Shown in pieces: positions 8,027 through 16,736 of a DNA stretch of 55,048 nucleotides (positions are counted from its first letter, which is position 1; every line of letters begins with the position of its first letter). Under the pieces are notes generated by a model, which ran no database searches, was not told where the DNA came from, and saw only the letters and a list, made by a program, of their open reading frames with translations. This stretch comes from Kitasatospora griseola (GTDB lineage Bacteria; Actinomycetota; Actinomycetes; Streptomycetales; Streptomycetaceae). The position numbers and the translations under genes were made by a program. The DNA lies in assembly GCF_014648555.1 (NCBI RefSeq), contig NZ_BMRI01000001.1, positions 181,380 through 236,427 on the forward strand, in the 5' to 3' direction.

Positions 8027-8067
8027 ACACTAACCCGCCGGGCCGGCCGCACGCATCCGATTAAAAA
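8027..8067 (-). promoter_or_regulatory. mgt leader promoter with AT-rich box (WhiB7/WblC-like layout)
   Basis: On the minus strand TTTTTAAT (8060-8067) lies 4 bp upstream of a -35-like TGCGTG (8050-8055), then a 17-bp spacer and a -10 TAGTGT (8027-8032). An AT-rich tract directly upstream of the -35 is the established hallmark of WhiB7/WblC-activated antibiotic-resistance promoters in actinobacteria. The -35 is poor by housekeeping standards, as expected for an activator-dependent promoter. Confidence 0.45.
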
Positions 8068-8118
8068 CGCGCCCTCGACCAATATTTGACAGTTCATCAG
8101 ATCACCGGACAAGGGCAT

Positions 8119-8160
8119 GCCGGTGCCCGGCGGCCGCCGAAGCGACCGCCGGGCACCGGC
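8119..8160 (-). terminator. Metalloprotease terminator
   Basis: A perfect 15-bp stem (GCCGGTGCCCGGCGG at 8119-8133 with its complement at 8146-8160) and 12-nt loop lie 13 nt past the metalloprotease stop. It separates that gene from the mgt leader. Confidence 0.85.
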
Positions 8161-8173
8161 CCTTGAGGGCGTG

Positions 8174-10528
8174 TCAGCTGGTCTGGATCGCGGTGTCGTC
8201 GACCACGAAGGAGGTCTGCAGCGAGACGTCCTCGACGGCGTTGAACTTCACCGTGACGGTCTGGCCGGCGTAGGCCGACAGGTCGATGGTCTTCTGCGCG
8301 TAGCCGGTGTTCTTGTCGAGGTTGGAGTACGTGGCGACCGAGGTGCCGTTGACGGTGACGGTCAGCTTGTCGTACGCGGTGGAGGTGGTGGTCTCAGCGG
8401 TGTCGATGTGCAGCCAGAAGCTCAGCGACGCCTTGCAGCCGGCCGGGACGGTGACGGTCTGCGAGATGGAGTCGGTGTGGGCCGAGCCGTAGCCGTCCAT
8501 CCACGCCTTCCACGAACCGCCGTGCGCGGCCTGCGAGGCGGAGTTGTCGACCACGCCGCTGGTGGTGGTCCACGGGGCGGCGGTGCCGGTCTCGAAGCCC
8601 GGGTTGCCGAGCAGCTGGGCCGGGGTGCAGCTGCCGCCGCCACCACCGGTGACGGTCCAGGTGAAGGACACCGAGCCGGTCTTGTTGGCCGCGTCCTTCG
8701 CGGTGACGGTCACGTTGTAGGTGCCGGCCGCGGTGGCGGTGCCGGTGATCTTGCCGGTGGCGGCGTCGATCGACAGGCCGGTGGGCAGGCCGGTGGCCGA
8801 GTAGCTCAGCGGGGCGGTGCCGCCGGTGGCGTTGATCTGCAGGCTGACCGCGGCGTTCAGCGCGGTCGACTGGTTGCCGGGGCTGGTCACGGTCGGGCCG
8901 CCGGTGCTGGGCACCGAGCCGACGTTGACGGCCGCCCAGGCGGTCGCGGTGGCGTTGTACTCGGCCGAGTTGGCGCCGTACAGGTCGGTCGCGGCGGACA
9001 GCATGCCGGCCCGGGCGTTGGCGTAGTTGGTGGTGGAGGTCCAGTACGTGGTCAGCGCCCGGTACCAGATGGCGGCGGCCTTGTCGTGGCCGATGCCGGT
9101 GACCGGGATGTTGTTGTAGGTCGGCGAGTTGTAGTTGACGCCGTTGATCACCTTGGCGCCGCTGCCCTCGGACAGCAGGTAGAAGGCGTGGTTGCCGACG
9201 CCGGACGAGTAGTGGACGTCCTTGTTGCCGACCGTGGAGGACCAGTTGTCGGCCGAGGACCCGTCCTTGGACGGCTGGTCCATGTACCGCAGCGGCGTGC
9301 CGTTGCCGTTGATGTCGATCAGCTCGCCGACCAGGTAGTCGGGGTTGTCCTTGGCGATGTTGGCGTACCACTCGACCATGTTGCCGAACACGTCCGAGGT
9401 GGCCTCGTTCAGGCCGCCGGACTCGCCCGAGTAGTTCAGGTTGGCGGTGGCGGCGGTGACGCCGTGCGTCATCTCGTGGCCCGCGACGTCGAGTTCGGTC
9501 AGCGGGTGGGTGTTGCCCGAGCCGTCGCCGTAGGTCATGCAGAAGCAGCTGTCGTCCCAGAAGGCGTTGACGTAGTTGCTGCTGTAGTGGACCCGGCTGT
9601 AGGCGCCGACACCGTCGTTGCGGATGCCGTTGCGGCCGAAGGTGTCCTTGTAGAAGTCCCAGGTCTTCGAGACGCCGAAGTGGGCGTCGACGGCCGCGGA
9701 CTCCTTGTTGGCGGCGGTGCCGTCGCCCCAGGTGTCGGTGGACTTGGTGAACAGGGTGCCGTTGCCGCTGGTCCCGTTGTTCATGTTGGTGGTGTACATC
9801 CCACCGCGGGTGCCGTCCTTCAGCTGGTACGTCGAACCGGACAGCGTGGTGCCGATGGTGACGTTGCCGACGAAGACGCCGGTGCCGGTGCCGGTCTCGA
9901 CGCCCTCCCACTTCTGGATGACGTCGCCGCTGGTGGCGTCGGTCACCACGTGCAGCTTGCTCGGGGTGCCGTCCTTCTGGGTGCCGCCGACCACGGTCTC
10001 CCAGGCGAGGCGCGGGTTGTTGTCGGCGGCCCAGACCACCAGGCGGGGCGCGGTCTCCACCGCGGAGCCGGACTCGGCGGCCAGCGCGGTGGCCTGACCC
10101 TTGGCGGCGGCCAGCTTCGGGGTGGTGGACAGGCCGTTCAGCGACGCCGAGGAGGCCCGGTCGACGCCCTTGGTGGAGCCGTTCGCGGCCTGGTGGACGA
10201 CCATGTCGCCACCGAGGACGGGGAGTCCGTTGTAGGTGCGCTCGTAGCGGACGTGCTGGGTGCCGTCGGCGTCCTTGCTGGCGTCCTTGACCACCAGCTT
10301 CTCGGCCGAGCCCAGACCCAGGCCCTGCGCGGTCTGAACGGCGCGGGCGCCGGCGTCCGAGATCAGCTGGGCGCGCCCGGCGGCCGCCTGCTGACCGGCG
10401 ACCTGGGCGGCCGCGGACGGGCCGGCGGGGGCGGCCTGGGCCACCGCCACCGGAATCGCGGTCACCAGCAGGGCGGTGGTGGCCGCCAGGGCGGCCATGC
10501 TCACGCGGGCATGCGTGTAGCGAGACAT
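8174..10528 (-). CDS. Secreted M4 (thermolysin-like) neutral metalloprotease
   Basis: A 784-residue zinc endopeptidase exported to the medium. Order: signal peptide (about 1-34), FTP/PepSY-type inhibitory propeptide (to about 220), M4 catalytic domain with HEMTH (residues about 350-354) and the third zinc ligand Glu in GLNEATSD (about 375), then an Ig-like putative-binding repeat (about 540-630) and a jelly-roll-like module (about 633-784) after a Gly-rich linker. The extra C-terminal modules probably bind substrate or cell wall. The ATG at 10528 is chosen because AAAGGAG lies 5 nt upstream and a signal peptide follows at once; an in-frame extension upstream reads as Arg/Pro-rich noise. It neighbours the starch enzymes, so it belongs to a general scavenging block. 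Confidence 0.95.
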   Translation of the reverse strand: MSRYTHARVSMAALAATTALLVTAIPVAVAQAAPAGPSAAAQVAGQQAAAGRAQLISDAGARAVQTAQGLGLGSAEKLVVKDASKDADGTQHVRYERTYNGLPVLGGDMVVHQAANGSTKGVDRASSASLNGLSTTPKLAAAKGQATALAAESGSAVETAPRLVVWAADNNPRLAWETVVGGTQKDGTPSKLHVVTDATSGDVIQKWEGVETGTGTGVFVGNVTIGTTLSGSTYQLKDGTRGGMYTTNMNNGTSGNGTLFTKSTDTWGDGTAANKESAAVDAHFGVSKTWDFYKDTFGRNGIRNDGVGAYSRVHYSSNYVNAFWDDSCFCMTYGDGSGNTHPLTELDVAGHEMTHGVTAATANLNYSGESGGLNEATSDVFGNMVEWYANIAKDNPDYLVGELIDINGNGTPLRYMDQPSKDGSSADNWSSTVGNKDVHYSSGVGNHAFYLLSEGSGAKVINGVNYNSPTYNNIPVTGIGHDKAAAIWYRALTTYWTSTTNYANARAGMLSAATDLYGANSAEYNATATAWAAVNVGSVPSTGGPTVTSPGNQSTALNAAVSLQINATGGTAPLSYSATGLPTGLSIDAATGKITGTATAAGTYNVTVTAKDAANKTGSVSFTWTVTGGGGGSCTPAQLLGNPGFETGTAAPWTTTSGVVDNSASQAAHGGSWKAWMDGYGSAHTDSISQTVTVPAGCKASLSFWLHIDTAETTTSTAYDKLTVTVNGTSVATYSNLDKNTGYAQKTIDLSAYAGQTVTVKFNAVEDVSLQTSFVVDDTAIQTS

Positions 10529-10894
10529 GCAGACTCCTTTACCGACCGTCGCGGGGTCACGAGCGGTGGAGAGAATCTGGCCGCGGTTGCGGCGCAGCGG
10601 GGGCCCCAGCCGCTTGTCGCGGCGCGGGGTGCGGTGCATGTGCGCGGTGCGGTGCTGCGGGCTGCCGGTGGCCTGGGGAGGGCTCCACCGGCAGGAAGTG
10701 GGGCTACCTGTCTTCGCAGCGAGGGGAATCGTGGCAGCAAACACCCCACGAATGACAGATGCATGCCACGGATTGACTCATTTATGACCGCCCTACAAGA
10801 CGCCCAAGGGCCCGCCATGGTCCGGCATTTGGGATGGCGTCCCGGTAAACCTGACGTTCGGTCGGGCCGACCGATGCTTTTCGGCCAACCCGCA
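10529..10894 (-). promoter_or_regulatory. Long structured upstream region of the metalloprotease
   Basis: The 366 nt between the protease start and the pullulanase terminator hold no gene I can support. A perfect 10-bp hairpin (CTGCCGGTGG at 10662-10671 with its complement at 10685-10694, 13-nt loop) lies about 134-166 nt upstream of the start. A TCGTGG/CCACGA hairpin lies further upstream at about 10731-10753. A 7-1-7 perfect inverted repeat, CGGTCGGGCCGACCG, is at 10859-10873. I see no riboswitch consensus that I recognise. Confidence 0.45.
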
Positions 10895-10922
10895 AGGGGT
10901 CCCACCCGAAGGTGAGACCCCT
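10895..10922 (-). terminator. Pullulanase terminator with UUCG loop
   Basis: AGGGGTC (10895-10901) pairs with GACCCCT (10916-10922), then CACC with GGTG. On the minus-strand RNA the loop is C(UUCG)G, an extra-stable tetraloop. It lies 18 nt past the pullulanase stop. Confidence 0.85.
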
Positions 10923-10940
10923 GTTACCGACGGGGAACCA

Positions 10941-13900
10941 TCACTTCTGGACGAACACCGCCACCGTCCGGCCCGGCACCGTGAAGGTCCCCGAGGCCGG
11001 GTCGAAGGCTGCCTGCCGGACCACCGGGTCGGCGCCCGCGGCCTGCACCCGGTGCAGCGCCTGCACGGTGCCGCTCAGGCCCGCCACGGTCTGGTTCTGC
11101 GCGGTCGGAGTGGCGTTGAAGACCACCGTGAGGCCCTTCTCCGCACCCGGCAGCCCGGTGCCGTCCAGGTGCATGGTGATCACGCCCGGGTTCTCCCCCG
11201 CGGTGCCGGACAGCGGGAAGGACAGCCGGCGCTGCACCTCGGCCGCGCTGGACAGGGCGAACAGCGGCGAGGACTGACGGATCCTCAGGAACTGCTGGTA
11301 GAGGGCGGTGCTCGCACTCATCTCGTTGCAGCCCATCCGCAGCTTCGGGTCGGCCAGCAGCTGCTTGTCGCGGGCCCACATCGCCTGGTTGTCGGCCGCC
11401 GTCGGCAGGCCGCGGCCCCAGCCGTTGCCCAGCCCGCAGTCCCAGTTGACGGAGTTGAACCAGTCGCCGGAGTCGTAGGAGTTGGCGTCCAGCGACTTCG
11501 AGCGCAGCAGGTCGCTGCCGGCCTGGGCGAAGCCCGGGCCCTGGGCGAGCGCGGTCAGCGACAGGCCGAGCGCCTGCATCCGGGCCCGGTCGGCGGGCGA
11601 GGTGCCCTGCGGCAGCTTGAACGCCAGCGCGTCGTACAGGTCGGCGTTGTCGTGCGCGTCCAGGTACTCCACCGCCTCGCCGGGCTGCGCGGCGTAGCCG
11701 GTCGGGGCGCCGTTGTAGTCGACTCCCTTGCCGGTGACGGCCTTTCCGGCGGAGTCGGTGAACGCGTAGCCGGCCAGGTTGCCGGTCAGGCCGACCTTGA
11801 TCTGGTCCATCTGGTGCAGCAGCCGGGCCTTCTGGTCCGCCGGAGTGCCGTTGTCGGCCGAGCCGTTCGGGTCGGTGAACAGGCCCGAGGCGAAGCCCTG
11901 CTGCGGGGCCGAGGACAGCATGAAGTTGCCGCCGCGCCCGGCGTCCCGGATCCGGTCGTTGAAGGTGGCGATGCCGGTGCCGGCCATGTTGGCCTGGGTG
12001 GCCTGGACGAACCGCGCGTCGTTGGCGACGGCGCCGAAGTTCCAGCCCTCGCCGTACAGGAAGATGTTCTTCCCGTCGACGCCGTCCTTCTGCGGGGTCA
12101 GTCCGGCGAGCGCCGACTGCACGTCCAGCATGGTGGACTTCGGGTCCAGGCCCATCAGGTCGAACCGGAAGCCGTCCACCCGGTACTGCCTGGCCCAGGT
12201 GACCACCGAGTCGACGACCAGCTTGTTCATCATGGTGTGCTCGGGCGCGGTGTCGGCGCAGCACGAGTCGGTGGTGACCTTGCCGCTGTCGCTGAGGCGC
12301 TGGTAGTAGCCGGGGACGACCTTGTCCAGCACCGAGTGCTCGTCCTGCCCGGCCGCCGCGGTGTGGTTGTACACCACGTCCAGCACCACCCGCAGGCCCG
12401 CGTCGTGCATCGCCTGCACCATCTCGCGGAACTGCACGGTGCGCGCCGTCCCGGTCGGGTCGGTGGCGTACGAGCCCTCGGGGACGGTGTAGTGCAGCGG
12501 GTCGTAGCCCCAGTTGTAGGCGTCGTCGGCCTTCACCGCCGCCACGCACTCCTGCTGCTTCTCCGACGCCGCGGGCAGCGCGGCCAGGTCGCAGGCGGGG
12601 AGCTTCTGGTCGGCCCGGTTCTCCCGGATGGTGGCGATGTCGAAGGTCGGCAGCAGGTGAACGGTCGTCACCCCGGCCGCGGCGAGCTCCTTCAGGTGCC
12701 GCATGCCCGCGGACTTGGACTGCGTGAACGCCAGGTAGGTGCCGCGCTCGTCGGCCGGCACGGTGGTGTCGGCGGCCGAGAAGTCCCGCACGTGCAGTTC
12801 CTGGATCTGCTGCTTGACGGCCGGGATCGCCGCCGGGCTGCGGTGCTGGTCCCAGCCCTTGGGCTTGGTCGCGGCGGCCGACAGGTCGGCGACCAGGCTG
12901 CGCTTGGAGTCGGCGGCCAGCGCCGTCGAGTACGGGTCGGTGACGGTGTTGGTGACCACCTTCTGCACGCTCGGCGCCCACACCTTGACCTGGTACAGGT
13001 AGTACTTGCCGTCCAGCTCCTTGGCGTCCTTGGTCAGCGACCACACGCCGGACGCCTCGTCGCGCTTCAACGACACGGTCCTCGGGGTGCCGCCGCTCGC
13101 CCGGTCGAACAGCTGCACCGCCACCTCGGTCGCCGTCGGCGCCCACAGCGACAGCGTCACCTTGCGGTTGCTGCCGTTGCCCCGGCCCGGGCCCGTGTAC
13201 ACCGGGCCGAGCTGCGCCTGGGCGGCCTTCCCCGCGTACAGGTCGTCCAGCACGCCGGGGATCTGCACGCCGGTGGCGGCCAGCGCCGCGCCGTTCGGCA
13301 GGTGTTCGGCGAAGACCAGCTGGCTGCGCAGCGCGTCGGTGATCCGGCCGGCGTCGCGCGCGTCGACGGTGAAGGCCCGGTAGCCCGCCAGGTGCGGGAA
13401 CTTCGTCTTCTGGGCGTCCGTCAGGCCGGCGGCCGCGTTGAGCCGGATCCAGTGGCCGGGCTCGGACAGCACACCCTGCTGGACGCTCAGGCCGCCGGCC
13501 GGGTCGTAGATCAGCTGGGCGCTGGTGCCGCCCTTCAACTGCGGGTCCGCCGCACCGTAGTTGGCGGGCACAACGACGGTCTTCGCGTCGATCCACTGGG
13601 CCTTCGCGGAGCCCAGGTCGAGCTGCGAGGAGACGCCGGCGGCCTGCGGCAGCAGATGGCCCTCCTGGCCGCCGATGATCCACACCTCGCGGCCGGAGAC
13701 GGCGAAGTCCAGCGACTGGTCCTGCGGCAGGTCCTTGTCGTTGCCGTTGTGGATGATGTAGCTCAGGCTGGTCGCGCCCGGCGCCAGCGGCACCTCGAAC
13801 ACCGCGCCGAACGCGTCCTTGCGGGCCGGCATCAGCGGGTTGCCCCAGTCGGTCGGGGTGGCCGCGCCCGTCCAGTCGTGCAGGCCCCAGCCGTCGTAGT

Positions 13901-16472
13901 TGCCGTCAGCACGCCGGTAGTGGATGACCGCCTTGCCCTCCGGCACCGGCTGCGCCCCGTCCGGGTTCGCGGTGCGGACGGCCGGGTCGCCCTGCTTGAT
14001 CCACACCTCACCGGTGGCGGAGATGTCGATGTGCCGGTCCTGCTCGACGTCCTTGACGCCGTTCTTCTCCACCACGAACCCGACGTCGGACGCCCCGCCC
14101 TTCAGCTTCACGTACGCGAACGCGCCGTACGCGTCCCGCCCGACGAAACCGTGCCCGTCCGGCCAGGTGGTGCCCTCGCCGTCGGCGATGTCGCCCCAGG
14201 TGTACAGGTTCCAGCCGTCGTAGTCGCCGTCCTGCCGCTGGTAGTGCACCACCGCGTACGGCCGGGACACCGCGCTGGGCGCGGGCGTCGGCGGCTGCTG
14301 CCCGGTGGTGAACTGCCCACTGGCGGAGGCGAGTCGGCCCGCCGAGTCCTGCACCACGGCCTTGAACCGCACCACCGTGCCCGGCGCGACGCCGTCCAGG
14401 TTCTGGGTGACGCGGTACACCCCGTTGTCGGCCGTGCCCAGCGTCTGCCACGGCCCGTTGCCGACCTGCGCGGCGAACGTCACCCGGTCGAAGCCGCCGC
14501 CGGGCACGCTCGCCCCGAGCGTCACCGTCCCGTACGAACCGTCGGCGGGGGCGTTCACGGTGATCGAAGGGCCGGCCGACGGCTTGGCCGGCTTGTGCTT
14601 GGCCTTCAGCACCAGCGAGGACGTCGCCGGGACGGTGACCGTCACCTTGCGGTCCGCGCCGCTGGTGGCCTTCCCCTGGAACCCGTACAGGCCGTCGAAG
14701 TCCATGCCCGCCGAGAAGGTGTCCAGCGTGACGGTCTTCGCCTCGGCCGCGTTGTTCACTGCCACCAGGTACTCCACCTGGTCCTTGGCATCGATCCGGG
14801 AGAACGCGTACACGCCCGGCCCGTCCGCCGCGTACCGCTCCACCTGCGCGCCGTCCGCCAGCGCCGGGTTGTCCTTGCGCAGCTTCGCCAGCCCGGCGAT
14901 CCCCTGATAAAGGGCGCCGTCCTTGCCGTACCGGTCCTTCGAACCGGACGCCCCGCCGATCACCGGGTCGCTGTTGTACGAGGGGGTCTTCGAGGCGAAC
15001 ATGTCCTGCCGGGCGTCCTTGTCGCCGCCCGCGCCGGTGAAGCCCTGCTCGTCGCCGTAGTAGACCACCGGCTGGCCGCGGGTCAGGAACTGCAGCTCGT
15101 TGGCCAGCCGGTCCTTGGCCAGCAGCGCCTGGTCCGACGCCCCCGGGTTGTCGCTCCGCAGGAACGACCCGAACCGGCCCATGTCGTGGTTGCCGAGGAA
15201 GGTCGGCAGCTCGTACGCGTCGGTGTCGGCCGTGGTGTAGCGGTAGTCCTGCGCGTACAGCTCGCTCAGCGCCTTCGCCGAACCGTTCTGCGACACGTAC
15301 TTCCGCGCCGCCTCCTGGAACGCGAAGTCCAGCGTCGCCTGCAGCTTGCCCTTGGTGACGTACGGGGAGGTCACCGCCGGGTCGCCCGAGTACACCTCGC
15401 CGAACATGAAGAACTTCTTGTTGCCCTGCCGCGCCGCGAACTGCTTCAGCGCCGGCGCCCACTGCTCCCAGAACGCCAGGTTCACGTGCTTGACGGTGTC
15501 GATCCGGAACCCGTCCACCCCGGTGTCGGCCACCCACTGCTGGTAGATCTTCGCCATCCCCGCGACGACCTTCGGGTTCTGCGTGTCCAGGTCGTCCAGG
15601 CCGGAGAAGTCGCCCTCGGTCGCGGACTCGCCGACGAAGGTCGAGTTGCCCCGGTTGTGGTAGAGCGCCGGGTCGTTCAGCCAGGACGGGGTCTTCGCGG
15701 TCGCGTCCGCCGGGCTCCGGAACACCGGGGTGTAGGGGAAGGAGTCCTTCGAGACGCTCGGCCACTGGGCCCGCGCGTCGGCGACCGCCGTCTCGTCCAC
15801 CGGGTTGCCGTCCGCGTCCAGCGTCGGATAAGCGCCGGTGGAGCGGTAGTCGTAGCCGCCCTCCGCGAAGTCGATCACGTCCGCGGTGTGGTTGGTGATG
15901 ACGTCGAAGAAGACCTTGATGCCGCGCCGGTGCGCCTTGTCGATCAGCTCCTTGAGCTGCGCGTTGGTGCCGAAGTGCGGGTCGACCTGGGTGAAGTCGG
16001 TGATCCAGTAGCCGTGGTAGCCGGCCGAGGAGTCCGCCCCCGTGCCCTGCACCGGCTTGTTCTTGAAGATCGGGGCCATCCAGATCGCGGTGGTGCCGAG
16101 GTCCTGGATGTAGTCCAGCCGGTCGATCAGGCCCTGCAGGTCACCACCGTGGTAGAAGCCCTTGTCCGCCGGGTCGAAGCCGTTGTCCAGCCGGCCCCCG
16201 GTGATCCCGCCGGCGTCGTTTCCGGTGCTGCCGTTCGCGAACCGGTCCGGCAGCACGAAGTAGAACTGCTCCCGGGTCAGGTCGTGCCGGGCCGCGGTCG
16301 CCGCCAGCGAGGCGTCCGAGGGCGCGGCCGGCGGAGCGGACGGCGCGGCCGACGCGAGCGGCACGGCGCCCAGCGTGGCGGCGATCAGCGAGGCCGCCAC
16401 CAGGACGGAGGCCCGTCCGGGACGGCGGTACGGGGTGGTGCGGCGCGGGGAACGGGCTTGGGCGTCGGCCAC
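10941..16472 (-). CDS. pulA: Secreted bifunctional alpha-amylase / type I pullulanase
   Basis: A giant 1843-residue extracellular enzyme with two GH13 catalytic units. The first (about 40-620) carries DGFRIDTVKH (near 322), an acid Glu in FGEVYSG (near 359) and GNHDMGRF (near 427), so it looks active on alpha-1,4 bonds. Two PUD/CBM41-type starch-binding modules follow (about 735-835 and 848-950; each has YDGW). Then a CBM48-like N-domain (near 1090) and a pullulanase unit with YNWGYDP (near 1319), GFRFDLMGLD (near 1435), YGEGWNFG (near 1475) and DAHDN (near 1605), which debranches alpha-1,6 bonds. The start is GTG at 16472: AGAGGGAGA lies 8 nt upstream and an Arg-rich signal peptide ending near ASAAPS follows. 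An ATG-led extension to 16535 would overlap the promoter. Confidence 0.93.
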   Translation of the reverse strand: MADAQARSPRRTTPYRRPGRASVLVAASLIAATLGAVPLASAAPSAPPAAPSDASLAATAARHDLTREQFYFVLPDRFANGSTGNDAGGITGGRLDNGFDPADKGFYHGGDLQGLIDRLDYIQDLGTTAIWMAPIFKNKPVQGTGADSSAGYHGYWITDFTQVDPHFGTNAQLKELIDKAHRRGIKVFFDVITNHTADVIDFAEGGYDYRSTGAYPTLDADGNPVDETAVADARAQWPSVSKDSFPYTPVFRSPADATAKTPSWLNDPALYHNRGNSTFVGESATEGDFSGLDDLDTQNPKVVAGMAKIYQQWVADTGVDGFRIDTVKHVNLAFWEQWAPALKQFAARQGNKKFFMFGEVYSGDPAVTSPYVTKGKLQATLDFAFQEAARKYVSQNGSAKALSELYAQDYRYTTADTDAYELPTFLGNHDMGRFGSFLRSDNPGASDQALLAKDRLANELQFLTRGQPVVYYGDEQGFTGAGGDKDARQDMFASKTPSYNSDPVIGGASGSKDRYGKDGALYQGIAGLAKLRKDNPALADGAQVERYAADGPGVYAFSRIDAKDQVEYLVAVNNAAEAKTVTLDTFSAGMDFDGLYGFQGKATSGADRKVTVTVPATSSLVLKAKHKPAKPSAGPSITVNAPADGSYGTVTLGASVPGGGFDRVTFAAQVGNGPWQTLGTADNGVYRVTQNLDGVAPGTVVRFKAVVQDSAGRLASASGQFTTGQQPPTPAPSAVSRPYAVVHYQRQDGDYDGWNLYTWGDIADGEGTTWPDGHGFVGRDAYGAFAYVKLKGGASDVGFVVEKNGVKDVEQDRHIDISATGEVWIKQGDPAVRTANPDGAQPVPEGKAVIHYRRADGNYDGWGLHDWTGAATPTDWGNPLMPARKDAFGAVFEVPLAPGATSLSYIIHNGNDKDLPQDQSLDFAVSGREVWIIGGQEGHLLPQAAGVSSQLDLGSAKAQWIDAKTVVVPANYGAADPQLKGGTSAQLIYDPAGGLSVQQGVLSEPGHWIRLNAAAGLTDAQKTKFPHLAGYRAFTVDARDAGRITDALRSQLVFAEHLPNGAALAATGVQIPGVLDDLYAGKAAQAQLGPVYTGPGRGNGSNRKVTLSLWAPTATEVAVQLFDRASGGTPRTVSLKRDEASGVWSLTKDAKELDGKYYLYQVKVWAPSVQKVVTNTVTDPYSTALAADSKRSLVADLSAAATKPKGWDQHRSPAAIPAVKQQIQELHVRDFSAADTTVPADERGTYLAFTQSKSAGMRHLKELAAAGVTTVHLLPTFDIATIRENRADQKLPACDLAALPAASEKQQECVAAVKADDAYNWGYDPLHYTVPEGSYATDPTGTARTVQFREMVQAMHDAGLRVVLDVVYNHTAAAGQDEHSVLDKVVPGYYQRLSDSGKVTTDSCCADTAPEHTMMNKLVVDSVVTWARQYRVDGFRFDLMGLDPKSTMLDVQSALAGLTPQKDGVDGKNIFLYGEGWNFGAVANDARFVQATQANMAGTGIATFNDRIRDAGRGGNFMLSSAPQQGFASGLFTDPNGSADNGTPADQKARLLHQMDQIKVGLTGNLAGYAFTDSAGKAVTGKGVDYNGAPTGYAAQPGEAVEYLDAHDNADLYDALAFKLPQGTSPADRARMQALGLSLTALAQGPGFAQAGSDLLRSKSLDANSYDSGDWFNSVNWDCGLGNGWGRGLPTAADNQAMWARDKQLLADPKLRMGCNEMSASTALYQQFLRIRQSSPLFALSSAAEVQRRLSFPLSGTAGENPGVITMHLDGTGLPGAEKGLTVVFNATPTAQNQTVAGLSGTVQALHRVQAAGADPVVRQAAFDPASGTFTVPGRTVAVFVQK

Positions 16473-16518
16473 GGCAGGGCTCTCCCTCTGAGGCGCTCGG
16501 GCAGGGTGGGTGGCGTGG

Positions 16519-16549
16519 AACCTAGCGCCCTGCAAGATGTTTCAGCAAG
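16519..16549 (-). promoter_or_regulatory. Pullulanase promoter overlapping CTGCAAG-type operator
   Basis: On the minus strand -35 TTGCTG (16543-16548), an 18-bp spacer and -10 TAGGTT (16519-16524) precede the GTG start by about 47 bp. The plus-strand motifs CTGCAAG (16530-16536) and CAGCAAG (16543-16549) occupy the spacer and -35, so a bound MalR-type repressor would block the promoter. The same motif controls the amylase at 6498-6553. Confidence 0.6.
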
Positions 16550-16710
16550 ATGCGAAAGCCGTTCCAGGCGCGAGTCATACCGAGTCGTGACCTGAGCCCC
16601 TATGGGCGCTTTCCGCTCCCCCGCGGCGTCCGGGCACGAACGAGACCCCGGTTCGACCCCCGGTAACCCGCGCGACACAATGGACCGCATGCGCCTCGAG
16701 AACCGATCGA

Positions 16711-16728
16711 CCCCTACCCCCGTAGGGG
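16711..16728 (+). promoter_or_regulatory. Hairpin covering the PAP2 gene ribosome binding site
   Basis: CCCCTAC (16711-16717) is perfectly complementary to GTAGGGG (16722-16728) with a 4-nt loop. The 3' arm contains most of the AGGGGGA ribosome binding site (16724-16730) of the GTG at 16737, so folding should lower initiation. Whether this is regulated is inference. Confidence 0.45.
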
Positions 16729-16736
16729 GACAGTCG

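Noticed and set aside
10529..10744. N-terminal extension of the metalloprotease
   Set aside because: It is Arg/Pro/Thr-rich noise before a signal peptide that has its own excellent ribosome binding site.
8117..16595. Very long open frames opposite the protease and pullulanase genes
   Set aside because: They arise from GC bias opposite real genes, with Val/Gly/Arg/Ala-rich products and no domains.
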